Shown: in pieces, positions 34,627 to 43,063 of the stretch
Layout of the letters: every line of letters starts with the position of its first letter
Position numbering within the stretch: position 1 is the first letter of the stretch
From: Streptomyces sp. SKN60
GTDB lineage: Bacteria > Actinomycetota > Actinomycetes > Streptomycetales > Streptomycetaceae
Length of the DNA stretch: 64,000 bases
Reading direction: 5' to 3'
Assembly: GCF_026236535.1 (NCBI RefSeq)
Contig: NZ_JAHTMW010000001.1
Location: forward strand, 1-64,000
Translations under genes and position numbers: made by a program
The notes under the pieces: generated by a model
Seen by the model: only the letters and a program-made list of their open reading frames with translations
The model's database searches: none
Told to the model about the DNA's origin: nothing

Positions 34627-35670
34627 TCAGGCGAACGCCAGCTCTCGGAAGGCGTTGCGGACGTCGGTCAAAGGCTGGCGGTCGCGGGTGTAGTAGAGCT
34701 TGTTGGTCAGCAGCACTGCCCACCTGTCCTGGGTGAGGGAGATCCACATGCCGGTGCCGGTGAAGCCGTAGTGGACCCAGACGCCCTGCTCGTCGGTGGT
34801 GCCGGGCGCCGGGTGCCAGAACAGGCCGCGCTCGGGCTGGAGACCGCCGGTCTGCACGGTGAGGGAGTAGGCGCTCCACTTGTCGCCGAAGCCGGCCTCG
34901 ACGGGGGCCGTGGTGTGGTCGAGCATGTAGCGGAGGAAGACAGCCAGGTCGTCGAGGACGGTGAAGGTGCCGGCGATGCCGCACACTCCGCCGAGGAGTC
35001 GGGCGGAGAAGTCGTGGGCGGTGCCCTTGAGGTGGGTGCCGGTGTCCTGGTCGAGTTCGGTGGGGGCGCATTGGGACGCAGCATCGGCGGGTAGCGGGCC
35101 GAAGCGGGTGGAGTTCATGCCCAGCGGACGCCAGGTCCTTGTCTCGCAGAGCTGGTCGAGGGGCTGGCCGGAGAGGTGTTCGGCGAGGTAGCCGAGGATG
35201 AGGGCGGCCCGGTCGGTGTACTCGACGGCCTCGCCGGGCGGCCGGTTGAGGGCTTCCTGCAGGACTCCGCGGCGGATGCCGGCGGGGTGGGTGCCGTAGA
35301 GGTTCTTCAGCTGGGCCCGGAGGGGGAGGCCGGCGGTGTGGGTCAGGAGCTGCCGGGCGGTCACGGCGCCGAGGGGGTGGCCGGTGACCTCGTCCCAGAA
35401 GGTGCCGAGCGGGGCGTCCAGGTCGAGGACGCCGTCCTCCCACAGGGCTCCCACGGAGGCCCAGACAGCGAGGATCTTGGTGAGGCTGGCGGCATCGAAG
35501 ACTGTGTCCGGCCGCATCCTTACGTTCGGTTCGTCGGGGTCGAGGACGCCGGTGGCGCCCGTTGCCCGGACTCCGCCGGAGTCGCCGACGGCCCACACCG
35601 CGCCTGGGTAGACCTTGTCGGGGACGCCTTCGCTCAGCAGGTTCTTGATGCGGTCGGTGCGGTACGGCAT
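34627..35670 (-). CDS. serine beta-lactamase/esterase-type hydrolase
   Basis: 347 residues of the class C beta-lactamase/esterase fold. The catalytic S-x-x-K motif is DAASLTKI. The second motif is EYTDRAALI, where family members usually have Y-x-N. The third is near HYGFTGTGM. No signal peptide was seen, so it acts in the cytoplasm and is unlikely to give drug resistance by the usual secreted route. It may remove an ester or amide group in a small-molecule pathway, since it closes the presumed cargo operon. There is a 107-bp gap to the GT gene. Start ATG 35670. Confidence 0.8.
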   Translation of the reverse strand: MPYRTDRIKNLLSEGVPDKVYPGAVWAVGDSGGVRATGATGVLDPDEPNVRMRPDTVFDAASLTKILAVWASVGALWEDGVLDLDAPLGTFWDEVTGHPLGAVTARQLLTHTAGLPLRAQLKNLYGTHPAGIRRGVLQEALNRPPGEAVEYTDRAALILGYLAEHLSGQPLDQLCETRTWRPLGMNSTRFGPLPADAASQCAPTELDQDTGTHLKGTAHDFSARLLGGVCGIAGTFTVLDDLAVFLRYMLDHTTAPVEAGFGDKWSAYSLTVQTGGLQPERGLFWHPAPGTTDEQGVWVHYGFTGTGMWISLTQDRWAVLLTNKLYYTRDRQPLTDVRNAFRELAFA

Positions 35671-35777
35671 GGTCTCCCTCTTCATCTGGGCATCCCAGCG
35701 GCCAGCGTAGTGACGTCGGCCGGGGAGGTCGGGCAACGGCGTGTCGGTGGTCGCCTAGGCGTTGCCCGACCCGTTCT

Positions 35778-36899
35778 TCAGGTGAGCTGATGGCCGAGGT
35801 CGGCCAGGTCTCGGGCGGTCTTCGAAAGCGGGTAGCGGGCGGCGTTGGCGTATCCCGCCTCCCGCAAGGCAGGCAGGAGACCCGGCTCGGTCCGCAGGCG
35901 GTCCAGATCCCGGGTGAGCGCGGAGGGGCGGGTGAAGTCGGTGGCCATACCGGAGCGGGCGAGGGCTTCGCTGAGGCCGGGGACGGGCTGGTAGAGGACG
36001 GGGAGGCGGCAGGCTTGGGCTTCCAGGGCGACCAGGCCCATGGCCTCCAGGGTCGTGGAGGGCATGACGAGCACGTCGTGCTCGGCGAACGTTTTCCACA
36101 GCTGGGGACGGCGGAGCCAGCCGAGATAGCGGGCCCTCACCCCGGCCCGTTGCAGCCGTGGGGCCAGCGCGCGGAACTGGGCGCTGGGAGCGGCGATCGA
36201 CAGCTCGACGCCCTGGAGCGGGGCCACGCTCCGGATCAGGGCCTCGACGCCCTTCTCTGCGGTCAGCCGGCCCGCGTACAGCAGGCGGAGATGGCTCTTG
36301 GACCGGTGGGCGGTGCGGGTGGGCGGGTGAGTGAGGAGTCGGTCGGGGATGCCCCAGGGGATGTGGGTGATCTTGCGGCGGTCGGTCTGCGGGGCCAGCT
36401 TGAGGAGATGGTCGGCCATGGCACCGGTGGGGACGACGATGGTGTCGGCGGCCCGGGCGGTCGCCCGCAGGACCTGAAGCTGGTCGCGGTGGGCTTCGGC
36501 GAAGAGCAGGTCGGTGCCGTGGACCAGAGCGATGCGGGGATGCGCGGGCAGCGCCCTCATCAGGGCGGGGGTGGCGCCGAAGGCGAGGTGGTGCAGGTGC
36601 AGGACGTCGATCTGGGAAGGGTTGATCGCCGTCGTCAGGGCTCTGCGCAGGGCGGCGACGTAGCGGCCGAAGGCCGGTCCCTCCAGGCACTTGCCGCCCG
36701 CGCTGAGCAGGTCGAGGCCGGTTGGTGTCCGGGGACGGGGTCCGGCCGGGGCGAGCATGAAGGCCCTCGCGGGGATGAGGGGCTTCTCGCCGGTGTAGAG
36801 GTCCAGGAAGAGTTCGACGCTGCCGCCGGGGCTACCGGCGGGCAGGTCCAGGAAGGTGGCGGCCAGAGGCCCCGGGGCAGGACTGGCGAGGGAGTTCAT
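35778..36899 (-). CDS. GT4-type glycosyltransferase
   Basis: 373 residues with the GT-B fold. The C-terminal half has the nucleotide-sugar-binding E-x7-E signature in TLEAMGLVALEAQACRLPVL. Before it lie the typical LRLLYAGRLTAEKGVEALI and DVLVMPST. The N-terminal acceptor half is more divergent. The acceptor and donor sugar are unknown. Start ATG overlaps the upstream deaminase-like gene by 4 bp (ATGA), so it is translationally coupled. Being in one operon with an enolpyruvyl transferase suggests it glycosylates a modified nucleotide or sugar intermediate. Confidence 0.82.
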   Translation of the reverse strand: MNSLASPAPGPLAATFLDLPAGSPGGSVELFLDLYTGEKPLIPARAFMLAPAGPRPRTPTGLDLLSAGGKCLEGPAFGRYVAALRRALTTAINPSQIDVLHLHHLAFGATPALMRALPAHPRIALVHGTDLLFAEAHRDQLQVLRATARAADTIVVPTGAMADHLLKLAPQTDRRKITHIPWGIPDRLLTHPPTRTAHRSKSHLRLLYAGRLTAEKGVEALIRSVAPLQGVELSIAAPSAQFRALAPRLQRAGVRARYLGWLRRPQLWKTFAEHDVLVMPSTTLEAMGLVALEAQACRLPVLYQPVPGLSEALARSGMATDFTRPSALTRDLDRLRTEPGLLPALREAGYANAARYPLSKTARDLADLGHQLT

Positions 36900-37432
36900 C
36901 GGCTGCCTCCGGCGATCTCCTCGTAGAGGCGGGAGATGTCGATGCCGTCGGTGGCCGCGTACTTCGCCAGCTGCCGCTGGTAGCTGGCCGGTGTGCCCTG
37001 GGCGGCCAGGAAGACCAGCTTGCCGAACGTCATGCCCGGGTAGACGCGGACGGGGCGGGCGGCCCGGATCTCCAGGGTCCAGCGGATCGCGTGGCCTTGG
37101 TGGCCGAGCGGGGCGGAGACGTGGACCCAGATGCCGAGGGCTCCGATGGTGCGGTCGCCGTTGAGCATCTGCGCGTACGTCTCCGATCCGGTGCGCTCGT
37201 GGGTGACGCCGAGGTAGAGCAGCCCGGGCCGGAGGACCAGGCCGGTGGTGGGGATCGTCTGCTCGGTGTACGTGGTGGGGGCGGCGGCGTCGAGGTCGCC
37301 GGCGCATACGCGGAGGGTGTCGCCGAGGCGCCAGTCGTAGGCGTTCGGGGAGACGCGGTTGGGGTCGTACGGGTCGATGGTGATCGCGCCGGTACGGACG
37401 GCGGCGGTGATCGCGGGTCCGGTGAGGATCAC
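36896..37432 (-). CDS. dCTP-deaminase-like paralogue B (keeps the Glu, lacks Arg/Ser motif)
   Basis: 178 residues of the trimeric dCTP deaminase/dUTPase fold, with N-terminal ILTGPAITAAVRTGAITI and the strand pattern ending GKLVFLAAQ. Compared with E. coli Dcd, the phosphate-binding segment (normally RSSxxRxG) reads GDRTIGALG, so the conserved Ser and Arg are missing. The catalytic Glu position is retained in WTLEIRA. The segment that normally reads IDPGWxG is GHQGHAI, lacking the Asp. Alone it should be inactive as a deaminase. It overlaps paralogue A by 4 bp and the GT gene by 4 bp. GTG start. Confidence 0.82.
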   Translation of the reverse strand: MILTGPAITAAVRTGAITIDPYDPNRVSPNAYDWRLGDTLRVCAGDLDAAAPTTYTEQTIPTTGLVLRPGLLYLGVTHERTGSETYAQMLNGDRTIGALGIWVHVSAPLGHQGHAIRWTLEIRAARPVRVYPGMTFGKLVFLAAQGTPASYQRQLAKYAATDGIDISRLYEEIAGGSR

Positions 37433-37968
37433 GAGGCGACCGCCCCGATGCGGGCGGCGTCCCGCCAGTAGCGGGAGGGCTGCGGGCCGTCGGCGGCCTG
37501 GTACTTGCCCGTGTACAGGTCGATGCGGCCGGCGGAGACGAAGAACATGATCTGCCCGATCTTCATGCCCGCGTACACGCGCAGGGGCCGGATCGGGGAG
37601 AGCATCAGAGTCCACTGGCCGTGGAAGCCGATGTCGCCGATGGGGGCGGTGATCTCGACGAACAGGCCGAGCCGGCCGACGGAGGAGCGGCCGAACAGCA
37701 GCGGGACGAAGGTGTCGGAGCCGACCTGTTCGAGGGTGTGGCCGAGGTAGAGCTCGCCGGGCTGGAGGACGTACCCGTCCTCGCCGATCTCGACCGTGGC
37801 GGTCGGGTTGGGCTGGTGGGCGTCGATGACCGGGGTGGTGTAGGTGAGCAGGGTGGGGCCGAGGCGGACGTTGTAGCTGTTGGGGTTGACCTGCTCGGGT
37901 TCGAACGGGCTGATCGTCAGGCGGCCGTCGTGGGCGGCGGCGGTGATCTCGGGGCCGGTGAGGATCAT
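37429..37968 (-). CDS. dCTP-deaminase-like paralogue A (keeps phosphate motif, lacks the Glu)
   Basis: 179 residues, close paralogue of the next gene (for example ILTGPEITAAAHDGRLTISP versus ILTGPAITAAVRTGAITIDP). It keeps the phosphate-binding segment GRSSVGRLG and the Asp/Gly of the uracil-type loop (GDIGFHG). The position of the catalytic Glu in E. coli Dcd, LEF, is LML here, so the proton-shuttling Glu is lost. Members of this family form trimers whose active sites lie between subunits. A mixed trimer of A and B could in principle rebuild a complete site. It overlaps the metallophosphoesterase by 4 bp. ATG start. Confidence 0.84.
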   Translation of the reverse strand: MILTGPEITAAAHDGRLTISPFEPEQVNPNSYNVRLGPTLLTYTTPVIDAHQPNPTATVEIGEDGYVLQPGELYLGHTLEQVGSDTFVPLLFGRSSVGRLGLFVEITAPIGDIGFHGQWTLMLSPIRPLRVYAGMKIGQIMFFVSAGRIDLYTGKYQAADGPQPSRYWRDAARIGAVAS

Positions 37969-39191
37969 CGTGTGCCTTCCTCCTGGTCGGGCAGCGGGGT
38001 GGCGAGGGTGCGGCGGACGGCCTCGCTGAGGCGGAGGCCGGCCTGGTGGGTGCGTCCGCCGAGGTACGTGTCGGCGAGGTAGTCGGTGGTCAGGACGGAC
38101 CGGATGCCCTGGGGTAGAGGCCAGGGAGCGACGGCCAGTGGGCCGGTCTGCTCGGTGAGGTGCTTGAGCAAGGTGTCCGGGGAATCCACGTACCTGTCGG
38201 GGAGGAAGGCGTGGACGAGCTGGTTGTCGAACGGCTCGATGGCCAGCAGGTCTCCGAGCGTCAGGACGTCGCCGAGGTGGGTAGGCCGTAGGGCGGTTTC
38301 GTTGAGGATGACGGCGTCGGCGCCGAGGCCGGTGTGGAGCCGGGAGGCGATGTCCTGGAGGAGCCGGTGGCGGTCGAGGACGGTGTCGCGGTAGGGCTCG
38401 TTGACGGTGCCGAGGGGAGTGGCGAGCATCCGGCAGGTGGAAGCGATCTGCTCGTCCACGGCAGCGAGTTCGTCCGGGACCGGCGTAGGGGCGGGGAAGA
38501 CGGCGGTACGGGCGGCCCATCCGGACCCTACGGGTTCGGCGGCGGCGTATCCGGCGGCCAGCTCCCGGCCCTTGACCACGAGGGTGTCGCCGACGTGCAC
38601 CGGTCCGTAGGTTTCGCTGTGGCAGTGGCCGGCGAAGATGACGTCCACGAACGGGCAGGAACGGGCGAGCTTGAGGTCCTCGTCGAAGCCGGAGTGGGAC
38701 AGCACGATCCACGAGTCCACGTGATGGTGGTGTTCCAGCATCAGCTCGCGCAGCGCGGTCAGGGGGTCGGTGACGTGGTGTCCGGCCCGCTGGCCGGCGG
38801 GGATGGTGTGGAACGCACTCACGCCGATGACCGAGGTGACGGCGACCCGGCGGCCGTGTACCTCGACGACGCGGAGACGGTCGAACAGCGGTTGTCTGGT
38901 GGTGTCGTCGAGGGCGTTGGCGCAGACGGTCATCTTGCGCAGGCCGGGCTCGAAGTAGTGGGGCCAGCCGTGGTTGCCGGGCGCCAGCACGTCGTACAGC
39001 GTCGTGAGGATCTCCCGCTCGATGGTGCCCTTGCCCAGCCGGTAGTAACCGGTGCCCTCGAAGAAGTCGCCGCAGTCGGCGATGAGCGAGGTCGCCTTCA
39101 GGTCGTGCAGGTGCGGCAGGAGGCTGTGGGCCTGGTCGAGGGCGGAGTGCAGGTCGGTGGTGGCCACGATCTGGCCGTACGTCCTGCTCAT
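37965..39191 (-). CDS. calcineurin-type metallophosphoesterase (5'-nucleotidase-like)
   Basis: 408 residues. The five metallophosphoesterase motifs are visible: DLHSA near the start, GDFFEG, GNHGWPH, SHSGFDEDL and AGHCHSETYG. This gives a two-metal site for phosphomonoester or phosphodiester hydrolysis. The C-terminal third resembles the extra domain of 5'-nucleotidases and may choose nucleotides. No signal peptide is present, so it acts in the cytoplasm. Its start overlaps the MurA-like stop by 4 bp and its stop overlaps deaminase paralogue A by 4 bp. In the pathway it may remove a phosphate from a nucleotide product. Confidence 0.84.
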   Translation of the reverse strand: MSRTYGQIVATTDLHSALDQAHSLLPHLHDLKATSLIADCGDFFEGTGYYRLGKGTIEREILTTLYDVLAPGNHGWPHYFEPGLRKMTVCANALDDTTRQPLFDRLRVVEVHGRRVAVTSVIGVSAFHTIPAGQRAGHHVTDPLTALRELMLEHHHHVDSWIVLSHSGFDEDLKLARSCPFVDVIFAGHCHSETYGPVHVGDTLVVKGRELAAGYAAAEPVGSGWAARTAVFPAPTPVPDELAAVDEQIASTCRMLATPLGTVNEPYRDTVLDRHRLLQDIASRLHTGLGADAVILNETALRPTHLGDVLTLGDLLAIEPFDNQLVHAFLPDRYVDSPDTLLKHLTEQTGPLAVAPWPLPQGIRSVLTTDYLADTYLGGRTHQAGLRLSEAVRRTLATPLPDQEEGTR

Positions 39192-40504
39192 CGCGGTACG
39201 TCGGTGAGGTCGGCGCCGAGGGCGCGGAGCTTGGCGGGCAGGTCGGCGTAACCACGGCGAAGCTGGTCGAGGCCGCTGACGGTGGTGGTGCCCCGGGCGC
39301 CGAGGCCGGCGATCAGGAGGGCGGAGCCGGTGCGGATGTCGGTGGCCTTCACCGTGGTGCCGTTCAGGCGCTGCGGGCCGGACAGGCGGCAGCGGGTGGG
39401 CGAGAGCTCCTCGATCACGGCCCCGAGCCTTGCGAGCTGGGGGAGGAGGTTGCCGTGGCGGCCGGGGTTGATGTCGTCGGCGAACAGGTGGGTGCCGGGG
39501 AGGGTGAGGGCCAGGGCCATCAGCGCGGGCTCGAAGTCGGCGTCCAGACCGTCCGGGGACAGTGAGGCGATTGCCCGCAGCGGTCGTCCGCTCACGGCGC
39601 GGGCCCGGTGGACGGTGATCGCGTCGGGGGCGAGGGAGATGGGGATACCGGCCCGGTCCAGCAGGTCGGCCAGCACCTTGAGGTCTGATCCGGCGACGCC
39701 TTCGACGCGGCCTGCACCGCCGGTGGCGGCGATCGCGCAGGCCAGCGTGCCCGCCTCGATCTTGTCACCGGGAACCGCCCAGGCGACGGTCCCGGCCGGG
39801 ATGCCCGGCGGCGGGGTCAGCGTGATCTCGTCGCTGTCGGCGTTGGCCGTCCATCCGGCGGACCGTAAGGCACGGAGTACGCCTGTGGTCTCCGGGGACA
39901 GGTTGGGGTTGCCCAGTTCCAACCGGCTGCGCGCCACGACGGCGCGGCAGATCGCGGCGATGCTCGCTCCTCGCGAGCGGAACGGCAGCACCAGGACGAC
40001 CTTGTCGCGGGCCTGCTCGGCGGCCAGGACGCGGTATCCGGCGTCGTCGAGCAGGACGGTGTCGCCGAATGCCTCGTAGACGGTGAAGTGCAGCTCCATA
40101 CCGCGATCACCGATCCGGCAGCCGCCGGGCCAGGGAAGAGCCGCCTGCCCGTAGGCGGCAAGCAGCGGCGCCACCAGGTAGTACGAGGCTCGGATTCGGG
40201 CGGCGTCGGACAGGTCGGGCGCCTCGGCGGGGTGTTCCTGGGGCGTAATGACGACGGCTCCCGGCTCTGCGACCGGGCGGGCGACGCGGTGGCCGGCCTG
40301 CTCCAGCAGACCGAGCATCCTCTGCACGTCGGCGCTGGCCGGGACACCGGACAGGTGGACAGCACGCCCCAGGGACGCGGCGGCGGCCAGCAGCGGCAGA
40401 GCAGCGTTCTTCGAGCCGTCCACTCGGACCGTTCCGGTGAGCGGGCGGCCGGGGCGGACGGTGACGGCGTCGACGTCTCTCGTACGGGCAGGGGCAAGGT
40501 CCAT
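39188..40504 (-). CDS. MurA-like enolpyruvyl transferase, pathway paralogue
   Basis: 438 residues of the EPSP synthase/MurA fold. Conserved positions are seen: VDGSKNAALPLLAA (MurA Lys/Asn pair), PGGCRIGDRGMEL (the MurA catalytic Cys and following Arg), and DADFEPALMAL near the Asp motif. It should move an enolpyruvyl group from PEP, as MurA does for UDP-GlcNAc. Its place in an operon with nucleotide enzymes suggests a nucleotide or nucleotide-sugar acceptor, as with enolpyruvyl transferases in nucleoside antibiotic clusters. It differs from the chromosomal MurA usual in Streptomyces by location and context. SD AGGAGG is five bases before ATG 40504. Confidence 0.83.
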   Translation of the reverse strand: MDLAPARTRDVDAVTVRPGRPLTGTVRVDGSKNAALPLLAAAASLGRAVHLSGVPASADVQRMLGLLEQAGHRVARPVAEPGAVVITPQEHPAEAPDLSDAARIRASYYLVAPLLAAYGQAALPWPGGCRIGDRGMELHFTVYEAFGDTVLLDDAGYRVLAAEQARDKVVLVLPFRSRGASIAAICRAVVARSRLELGNPNLSPETTGVLRALRSAGWTANADSDEITLTPPPGIPAGTVAWAVPGDKIEAGTLACAIAATGGAGRVEGVAGSDLKVLADLLDRAGIPISLAPDAITVHRARAVSGRPLRAIASLSPDGLDADFEPALMALALTLPGTHLFADDINPGRHGNLLPQLARLGAVIEELSPTRCRLSGPQRLNGTTVKATDIRTGSALLIAGLGARGTTTVSGLDQLRRGYADLPAKLRALGADLTDVPR

Positions 40505-40627
40505 CAGAACCTCCTGGTCGCATGTGGTCGGGGGAGGTGGGGTTCCAAGGGGTGGGGCTGGTCGCCCTCCGCCGAGTGGTGCGGGAGCGGTGCGGGGAGG
40601 CTCCGGGTCTCCTCGGCGGAGGGCCGT

Positions 40628-40843
40628 TCAGCGGCCGGTGGCGAGGGGCGGAAGGACGGTGTCCGGCACGGCCACGGCTACTCGGTAGCCCGTGGCGTCG
40701 AGGAGCTGGCCGGTCTGTGTACGCAGCGCCCAGGCGGGCCCGGCCAGGCCGGCGATGGCGAGGAACGTCAGGGCGTTCCGGCAGCTGCGGTCCGGCCCCA
40801 TGAAGGGTGCGGGGCGGCGGACGCGATGACGGGCCCGGCTCAC
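40628..40843 (-). CDS. 71-residue conserved-position small protein
   Basis: 71 residues starting from GTG 40843, whose codon overlaps the stop of the preceding gene (GTGA). It is basic at the N-terminus (SRARHRVRRPAPF) and hydrophobic in the middle (ALTFLAIAGLAGPAWAL). It ends in a Val/Ala-rich strand-like part (YRVAVAVPDTVLPPL). It may be a small membrane or scaffold protein. Overlap with the upstream gene implies translational coupling. No family recognised. Confidence 0.55.
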   Translation of the reverse strand: MSRARHRVRRPAPFMGPDRSCRNALTFLAIAGLAGPAWALRTQTGQLLDATGYRVAVAVPDTVLPPLATGR

Positions 40844-41286
40844 GAGGTTTCGCCGAGTGCGTTCTCGTGCTGGTCGAGGAGACGGCAGGTCTGCGCGTAA
40901 AGCCGTTCCAGCTCGGCCGAGGTGAGGATGAGGGCCCCCTCGGAGGCGGAGCCGTCCTCGAAGTGGATCGTCACGGGTACCGATGCCTGGCGGGCGCGCG
41001 GGTCGTAGACCGCGTCGCGGCCGGGCAGGAGCGTGGTGTGGGTGGCCTGCGCCGGCACCGGGCGCAGCGTCGTGCCGTCCGCCGGCGCGGACCAGGCGGG
41101 CCCGCCGCCGGGCGGGCTCAGGTGGTAGGTGGTGGCGGAGCCCTCACCGGGGAGGGTGACCACGACACCGACCCGGCCCTCGCGGGCCGTGTCGGCGGCG
41201 AGGTCGCCGAGCTGGGGGAGGAAAGGAGCCGCCGTTCCTAACTCGGCTCCTTGAGCGGGGAGATGGGGGAGGCTTCGTCCGGTCAT
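40840..41286 (-). CDS. 148-residue hypothetical protein of the cargo operon
   Basis: 148 residues with a proline/glycine-rich, probably beta-strand N-terminal part (GVVVTLPGEGSATTYHLSPP) and a helical end (ERLYAQTCRLLDQHENALGE). No recognised domain. It directly follows the TPR regulator gene and precedes the small membrane-like protein with a 4-bp overlap. It probably belongs to the regulator/enzyme operon. The start codon was set by the last in-frame ATG; no clear ribosome site was found. Confidence 0.55.
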   Translation of the reverse strand: MTGRSLPHLPAQGAELGTAAPFLPQLGDLAADTAREGRVGVVVTLPGEGSATTYHLSPPGGGPAWSAPADGTTLRPVPAQATHTTLLPGRDAVYDPRARQASVPVTIHFEDGSASEGALILTSAELERLYAQTCRLLDQHENALGETS

Positions 41287-41342
41287 GCCGTCGAAGTTAG
41301 GGACGCACAAGACCCCGAATATGAGCCGGAGGAATACGACCC

Positions 41343-42572
41343 CTATCCGTCCAGGTGGAAGCGGTCGGACATGCGCCGCAACTTCTCGCGTGTGGCTGCC
41401 CGTTCGGCGTAGACGATGCTGCGGAGGGTCGAGCGGGCGATGGGGTGGTTGCGTACGAGCTGGGGGGCGATCCGCTCGGCGGTCTCCAGCTCGACGAGAG
41501 CCTTGTCCCGGTTGCCGTCCCACAGCCACGCGCGCGCGATGTCCATGTGGTGGTGCCCCTGACGGGAGTTGGGGAGAGCACCGACCAGCTCGGGGCTGGT
41601 GCGGCGGTCTATCTCCAGGGCCTTGCCCTGCTCGCCCATTTCCAGAGCGACGCTGATCGCGTGGATCTGCACGTTCCCGGCGGAGAACGTCAGCGAGTGC
41701 CGGTCGTACACCGGCGCCCCCGCGTACGCGTCCATCCGCTCGGCCGCGTCCTTCGCGTAGCCGATCCGGTCCTCCGCCTCCGAGGCGCGGCCGGCGCGGG
41801 CGGCCGAGACCGCCGCCCGGAGCTGGAGCGTGCCCCAGGCCCGTACGGCCAGCGGCTCGCCGTGCTCGTACGCCTGCTGCACGGACCCGATGGCCTTGTC
41901 CGAGAGCGTCAGCGCGTCCGCCCAGTCGGCCGTCGCCCACATGTCCCAGACCCGCATCCAGTCCGCGACCGCCGGCAGCACCGGGTCCCCGGACAGACGG
42001 GCCGACCATGCGGCCCGCTCGCACGCCATCGCCACCAGCTCGGGGTGACCGAGGGAGTGGGCGGCGGTGTGGGCGAACTTGCAGCACACCGCGTAAATCG
42101 CGTACGCCTCCTCCCGCTCGTGCCCCTCCGACACCTCGGCCAGCGCCCGTGCCTCGCGGAACAGGTCCGGCAGGACACGGAGGATCGCCACGTTCGAGGC
42201 GGTGTCCCGGAGCCGGTGCAGCCGGGTCACCTCCCGCCACAGCTGCGGGGCCGGCCTCGGCGTCCCGTCGAAGACGGGGGCGAGGTCGTAGCGACGCAGC
42301 TCGCGCAGGATCGAGGAGGCAGCGACCTGCCATTGGTTGTCCCCCGGGGAGCTGCTGTACGGGCGTCCGATCAGGTCGTTCGGGTGGACGTGCAGCTCGG
42401 CGGCCACCTGGTTGAGCAACCCGACCCGGTCCAGCTCTATCAGGCCGCGCTCCATCTTCGACACCCAGCCCTGCGACTTCCCCAGGGCCGTCGCCAGATC
42501 CGCCTGCGGCATCCCGAGGCGCAGCCTCGCCCTGCGGACGCGCCGACCGATCTCCTCGGCTTCCTCCAGCAT
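41343..42572 (-). CDS. XRE-family regulator with TPR-like repeats
   Basis: 409 residues. An HTH of the Cro/XRE type lies at about 10-65 (RARLRLGMPQADLATALGKS followed by WVSKMERGLIEL). TPR-like helical repeats follow to the end. GGGAGG is eight bases before ATG 42572. It precedes the cargo operon on the same strand and is probably its regulator. Such proteins often sense a peptide or small ligand through the repeats. Only 56 bp separate it from the next gene. Confidence 0.82.
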   Translation of the reverse strand: MLEEAEEIGRRVRRARLRLGMPQADLATALGKSQGWVSKMERGLIELDRVGLLNQVAAELHVHPNDLIGRPYSSSPGDNQWQVAASSILRELRRYDLAPVFDGTPRPAPQLWREVTRLHRLRDTASNVAILRVLPDLFREARALAEVSEGHEREEAYAIYAVCCKFAHTAAHSLGHPELVAMACERAAWSARLSGDPVLPAVADWMRVWDMWATADWADALTLSDKAIGSVQQAYEHGEPLAVRAWGTLQLRAAVSAARAGRASEAEDRIGYAKDAAERMDAYAGAPVYDRHSLTFSAGNVQIHAISVALEMGEQGKALEIDRRTSPELVGALPNSRQGHHHMDIARAWLWDGNRDKALVELETAERIAPQLVRNHPIARSTLRSIVYAERAATREKLRRMSDRFHLDG

Positions 42573-42733
42573 CAGGACACCTCCCAAGCCGCCGGACCGC
42601 CGAGCTGATCGCCGGGTATCCGTGCAGAGTTCGTCACCAGCACCGTACCCAGATGGACGCCGGAGTGAGAGGCGTCAGGCGGATTGTTGCGGTGACGCCG
42701 TAACCGCGGACGATCGTCGCCGGTTGGCGGGCC

Positions 42734-42974
42734 ATGAAGAAGATCATCTCTGTGACCGCCCTGGCTCTCACGAGCCTGGTGCTGGCTGCCCCCTGCCCAC
42801 GCTGACAACGACAGCAACTTCGGGCCGGGGATCAACGCCGCCAACGACTGGAACTTCAGCGCCGCAGCCGTCTGCTTCCAGGAGTTGGCGGTCGTCCCGG
42901 TGGGCGGCGCGTGGGATGGCAACACCGTCAACCACTGCACCAATGGCAACGTCCTCAATCACAGCAACGGCTGA
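42734..42974 (+). pseudogene. frameshifted small secreted protein
   Basis: The first frame gives MKKIISVTALALTSLVLAAP, a signal peptide, then a stop. Shifting one base (an apparent extra T at about 42794) restores ADNDSNFGPGINAANDWNF and continues through VCFQELAVVP, CTNGNVLNHSNG to a stop at 42974. The restored protein is a short exported peptide with two cysteines, of a family I recall from other streptomycetes. One insertion therefore breaks it within the signal peptide region. It lies divergent to the XRE-TPR regulator. It may be a sequencing artefact or true decay. Confidence 0.75.
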
Positions 42975-43063
42975 TCGGTCGACCGGGAACCGCTGACGGC
43001 TGGGCAGAGGTTCGAGGGGCCGCCTCGGCAAAGCAGGCCGAGCCCGGGGCAGCGGGGCGCTCC

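Noticed and set aside
34627..35670. Beta-lactam resistance gene
   Set aside because: There is no signal peptide and the second motif differs, so a cytoplasmic esterase-like role is more likely.
34627..40504. Nikkomycin/polyoxin-type octosyl acid pathway
   Set aside because: The MurA-like enzyme fits, but there is no radical SAM NikJ-like gene or other expected pathway member.
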